From an uncultured Eubacteriales bacterium (GTDB lineage Bacteria > Bacillota > Clostridia > Christensenellales > CAG-138): DNA of 64,000 bases. This document shows positions 60,599-64,000 of the stretch, in pieces. The first letter of the stretch is position 1, and each line of letters opens with the position of its first letter. The position numbers were made by a program, and so were the translations under genes. The notes below the pieces were generated by a model that was given only the letters and a program-made list of their open reading frames with translations, was not told where the DNA came from and ran no database searches. Location of the stretch: the NCBI GenBank assembly GCA_900540495.1, contig UQGA01000008.1, forward strand, positions 23,087 to 87,086, given 5' to 3'.

Positions 60599-61171
60599 AT
60601 GCACAGCGAAACCAACCACGGCTGCCTGACGACCGAGCGGCTTGTGCTGCGCCCATTCACGCAGGACGATGCGCCGGAGGTCGCGCGCCTGTGCAACAAC
60701 GAGCGGCTCAACCGGCGCGTGCTGCTCCTGCCGTACCCGTATGAGGAGACGGATGCACGCGCCTGGATCGGCACGCATGCGGAACGGGCCGCCATGGGAC
60801 GCGCCTACACCTTTGCCGTCACGGGCAGGACTGTCGGCACGCTGTACGGTTGCATGGGGCTCGAGTGCGATGCAACCAACCGGCGAGCCGAGGCCGGCTA
60901 CTGGTTCGGGGAGCCGTACTGGGGGCGCGGCTATGCGACCGAGGCGCTCGGCGCGCTGCTCGCATTTGCGTTTACGACCCTCAAGCTCCATCGGATCACT
61001 GCGGAACACTTCGGTTCCAACCCCGCCTCCGGCCGCGTGATGGAAAAGAACGGCATGCAACTTGAGGGCACGCTGCGCGAACACATCCTCAAAAACGGCG
61101 TCTTCGAGGACGCGGTGTGCTACGGCATTCTGAAAAGCGAATGGCTTTTGCAGGAGAAAAGGGCACGGTAG
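60599..61171 (+). CDS. GNAT acetyltransferase, RimJ/RimL-like
   Basis: 190 residues. LTTERLVLRPFTQDDAPEVARLCNNE, then AEAGYWFGEPYWGRGYATEALGALLAFAF (acetyl-CoA loop) and SNPASGRVMEKNGMQLEGTLREHI are the RimJ/RimL pattern. Targets in this group include ribosomal-protein N-termini and small molecules. GGGAGGCACC precedes the start. It converges on trpS with 22 bases between stops and no terminator seen. Confidence 0.88.
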   Translation: MHSETNHGCLTTERLVLRPFTQDDAPEVARLCNNERLNRRVLLLPYPYEETDARAWIGTHAERAAMGRAYTFAVTGRTVGTLYGCMGLECDATNRRAEAGYWFGEPYWGRGYATEALGALLAFAFTTLKLHRITAEHFGSNPASGRVMEKNGMQLEGTLREHILKNGVFEDAVCYGILKSEWLLQEKRAR

Positions 61172-61193
61172 CCGCGCCGTTCAGCCCGCCCGC

Positions 61194-62330
<1,137 letters not shown>

Positions 62331-62847
62331 ATTATCCGCCTTCCTTTCCGGCGCTTTGTCCGGCCGCTTCTTCGCCGCCCGCCGGCACGCCAATCGCGCT
62401 GCTACCGGCTTCCATGGCATAGATACAAGAGATTCCCTGCGCGCAGGTCCTTCGGCTTGCCGGCCGCGTTTGCATAACCGCCACGGCCTTGCCCCCCGTC
62501 GTCCCTGCGCTGTCCGGCGCCAAGGCGGCGGAAAGGGGTCGGTCAGGCGGGGCCCCGGCCGCCCGCATCCATGGCAGAGAAGGGGCGCTGTGAAGTCGGC
62601 GCCGGCGTTCGGCATGCAAGCTTGCAGCGCCGCCATTTGCCGCGAACGCGCATCCAGCATCGTCCGGCCTCGTTTGTCGCAGCCGGCCGCCATTTCCGAT
62701 CATTCCTCTTCAGCCGGCAAGCCCAACGCCAGCTCCACTCCGCCCATTACAAACGTCGGCGCTTCCCTCCCCGTTCATAAGGGGGCCACTTGCCCCCGGC
62801 CGGCGCCGTTTCCGGCGGCTTGCTTCCATTCGGCCGCCCTGGGCACC
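62331..62847 (-). other. Long GC-rich leader of trpS
   Basis: About 510 bases lie between the predicted promoter (62848) and trpS with no convincing gene. I looked for the T-box core (TGGNACCGCG) and found only a poor GGTAGCAGCGCG string near 62395-62406. Several GC-rich dyads occur. I cannot assign a regulatory RNA. Confidence 0.35.
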
Positions 62848-62853
62848 AGTATA
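62848..62853 (-). promoter_or_regulatory. Extended -10 promoter for trpS
   Basis: TGGTATACT on the minus strand (TATACT with TG upstream), similar to other promoters in the window. The -35 is poor (TTCCCC). Confidence 0.4.
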
Positions 62854-62950
62854 CCACAGTCCGGGGGAAAGGGGAATAAACGGGGCAAAAAAGAAGGATT
62901 TTTCCCATGCCAAGAAGCTCAGTGAAAAGCCTTCCAGACGAAATCGCATT

Positions 62951-62986
62951 AAAAAAGAGCAGCCGCCCTGCAGCGGCCGCCCTTTT
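62951..62986 (-). terminator. Terminator downstream of the fumarase fragment
   Basis: On the minus strand AAAAGGGCGGCCGC pairs with GCGGCTGCTCTTTT (14 bp with G-U pairs), continuing into TTTTTT. It may work in both directions. Nothing else recognisable is seen from 62987 to 63111. Confidence 0.75.
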
Positions 62987-63111
62987 CCGGTAACCCGCAC
63001 AAAACGGGCAACGAAGGGAATGCGCTCGGATCGCACTGCCGGCATGTTGTCGCACGGATGTTAAACGCGGCGCTGTACCCCCGCAACGGCAACGGTTTTT
63101 TGCTTCGTTGT

Positions 63112-63669
63112 TCAAAGCTCCACCGTCGCAATTCTCGGCTCGAAGCAGCACGCGGGGCGAAGACAGACGATGCGTACGCCCGAAGCCCGTTGCGGGCCAA
63201 CCTTCATGAATGTCGCAATGACCGAAGTGCCTCCGCCCAGTCCGAGCGGCCCGATGCCGGCTTCGTTCACTCGCCTTGTTATCTCCTGCTCCATCTCCGA
63301 TTGGCTATCATATCGTCCATCCACCTGCGCCTGAAGCATCAGGGAGCTTGCCTCAAAATGTGATCTGCCGACTCCCACAGCAAGCGTACAGGGCGAGCAT
63401 CCAAGCTGCGCAACCGCCTCCCTTGCCCAATTCACAATTTTATCCAACACAACTTTCGTGCTGTGTTTGTGAAACACGCGATAAGTCTTTGCCCGGATTG
63501 CCGGCCCTCCGCCGAACATGAGGATGTGCAGGCGAAGCACGTTTTCCCCGCAGCGGCGGATTAAAATAGGCGCCGGCTCCACCCCCGCGCTGTCAGGGTC
63601 CAGTCCGCCACTCTGATCAATTCGATATTCAGTACATCGCAAAAATTCATGTGAAGCAATCCATGCCAT
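63112..63669 (-). pseudogene. Truncated class I fumarase / tartrate dehydratase alpha subunit
   Basis: 185 residues that match the last two thirds of a class I fumarase (TtdA-like) alpha chain: PILIRRCGENVLRLHILMFGGG, VNWAREAVAQLGCSPCTLAVGVG (one iron-sulfur Cys) and AGIGPLGLGGGTSVIATFM. Functional alpha subunits are about 280 residues and begin with a CQDTG motif carrying another cluster Cys; those first 90 residues are missing and are not found upstream. No beta subunit is present. The ATG lacks a good ribosome site. GC content is about 43%, below the rest. A remnant is the best reading; a compact paralog is possible. Confidence 0.6.
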
Positions 63670-64000
63670 TTAATATATACTCAAAACAAAGCAGCAAAAC
63701 CGGAAAATTCCCAAAGTTTTTCTTCCTCCCGAGTGGGACATGGCTTCCTCTTTCCTTGCGTGCCCAAACATGTGGCGCTGCTGCTTTTCTGTTCTTGGGC
63801 AATGCTTTGTACGGCAAACACTATTCTGATAATGTTGACCTTATTGCATATTTCGTCCAAGCCGGCTGACACAAATCGTTTCAGCCCGTTCCTGTTAGGT
63901 ATGTTTTCCCACAGCAATTATCTTAGCTCACGGTTGACAGCGGATCGTCACTTGCGCTTCCTTTTTATAATTCGTAGCATCATGTCCTTATATCTAAAGA
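63670..64000. other. Low-GC stretch without recognisable gene
   Basis: Two short overlapping open frames on opposite strands (63651-63869 plus, 63681-63917 minus) show no ribosome site, family motif or codon bias. I see no promoter, tRNA or repeat. Confidence 0.5.

Noticed and set aside
62395..62406. A T-box core before trpS
   Set aside because: GGTAGCAGCGCG departs from TGGNACCGCG at key positions and no specifier loop or antiterminator pair could be drawn with confidence.
63651..63917. Two small overlapping open frames at the right end
   Set aside because: Opposite strands, no ribosome site, no recognisable protein family.

Overview
The window is chromosomal DNA from a spore-forming, GC-rich Firmicute, most likely of class Clostridia. 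The evidence is spoIVFA/FB, spoIIE-spoIIGA-sigE, a SpoIID-type protein and an orphan Spo0A-type DNA-binding domain, together with dnaG-rpoD, AddAB, type II pantothenate kinase and LL-diaminopimelate aminotransferase. Most genes run near 65% GC by eye. The hom/pantothenate region (25.7-29.6 kb) is closer to 57% and the last kilobase closer to 43%. I saw no rRNA, CRISPR array, transposase or integrase.

Layout. 0-5.3 kb (minus): spoIVFB (cut by the window edge), spoIVFA, a secreted endonuclease/phosphatase-fold protein, an L,D-transpeptidase lipoprotein, malic enzyme and an acetyltransferase. 5.4-10.4 kb (plus): a nucleoside phosphorylase, then a MarR repressor driving a heterodimeric ABC exporter from a promoter with two palindromic operators. 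10-14.6 kb (minus): a lipoprotein gene that appears to have lost its stop codon, a 225-bp decayed copy of its 3' end, a beta-CASP nuclease and the orphan Spo0A_C-like protein. 14.8-18.9 kb (plus): dGTPase, dnaG and rpoD, with a near-perfect sigma-H-type promoter before dnaG. 18.9-22.7 kb (minus): spoIIE-spoIIGA-sigE as one operon behind a promoter that carries a Spo0A box. 22.9-25.3 kb (plus): dapL, tmk and a zinc-ribbon membrane protein. 25.6-28.4 kb (minus): tRNA-Thr, homoserine dehydrogenase, and an unusual fusion of an ECF vitamin-transporter S component to pantothenate kinase. 28.6-30.1 kb (plus): a degenerate LCP-like protein and five tRNAs (Val, Asp, Phe, Gly, Cys).

30.1-35.3 kb (plus) holds a GC-rich minisatellite, then a five-gene operon: secreted protein, lipoprotein, adaptor, ABC ATPase and MacB/FtsX permease. 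It has no assigned function and is the best candidate here for an undescribed system. A BTAD-type regulator converges on it. 36.9-42.1 kb (minus): an M23 peptidase, a 998-residue SpoIID/SH3 protein and ispE. 42.2-51.5 kb (plus): yycJ, addB, addA and a Wzz-like protein fused to a dead tyrosine-kinase domain. 51.6-60.4 kb (minus): an arginine operon argG-argH-argC-argJ-argB-azlC-azlD-argD-argF with a branched-chain amino acid exporter pair inside it. 60.6-64 kb: an acetyltransferase, trpS with a long leader, and a truncated class I fumarase alpha fragment in low-GC DNA.

The sporulation loci fit a coherent scheme. A Spo0A/sigma-A promoter would turn on spoIIE (compartment phosphatase), spoIIGA (pro-sigma-E protease) and sigE together. 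Sigma-E would then read spoIVFA/FB from the CATACACT promoter near position 940. All functional assignments rest on protein motifs and gene order read by eye; no database search was run.
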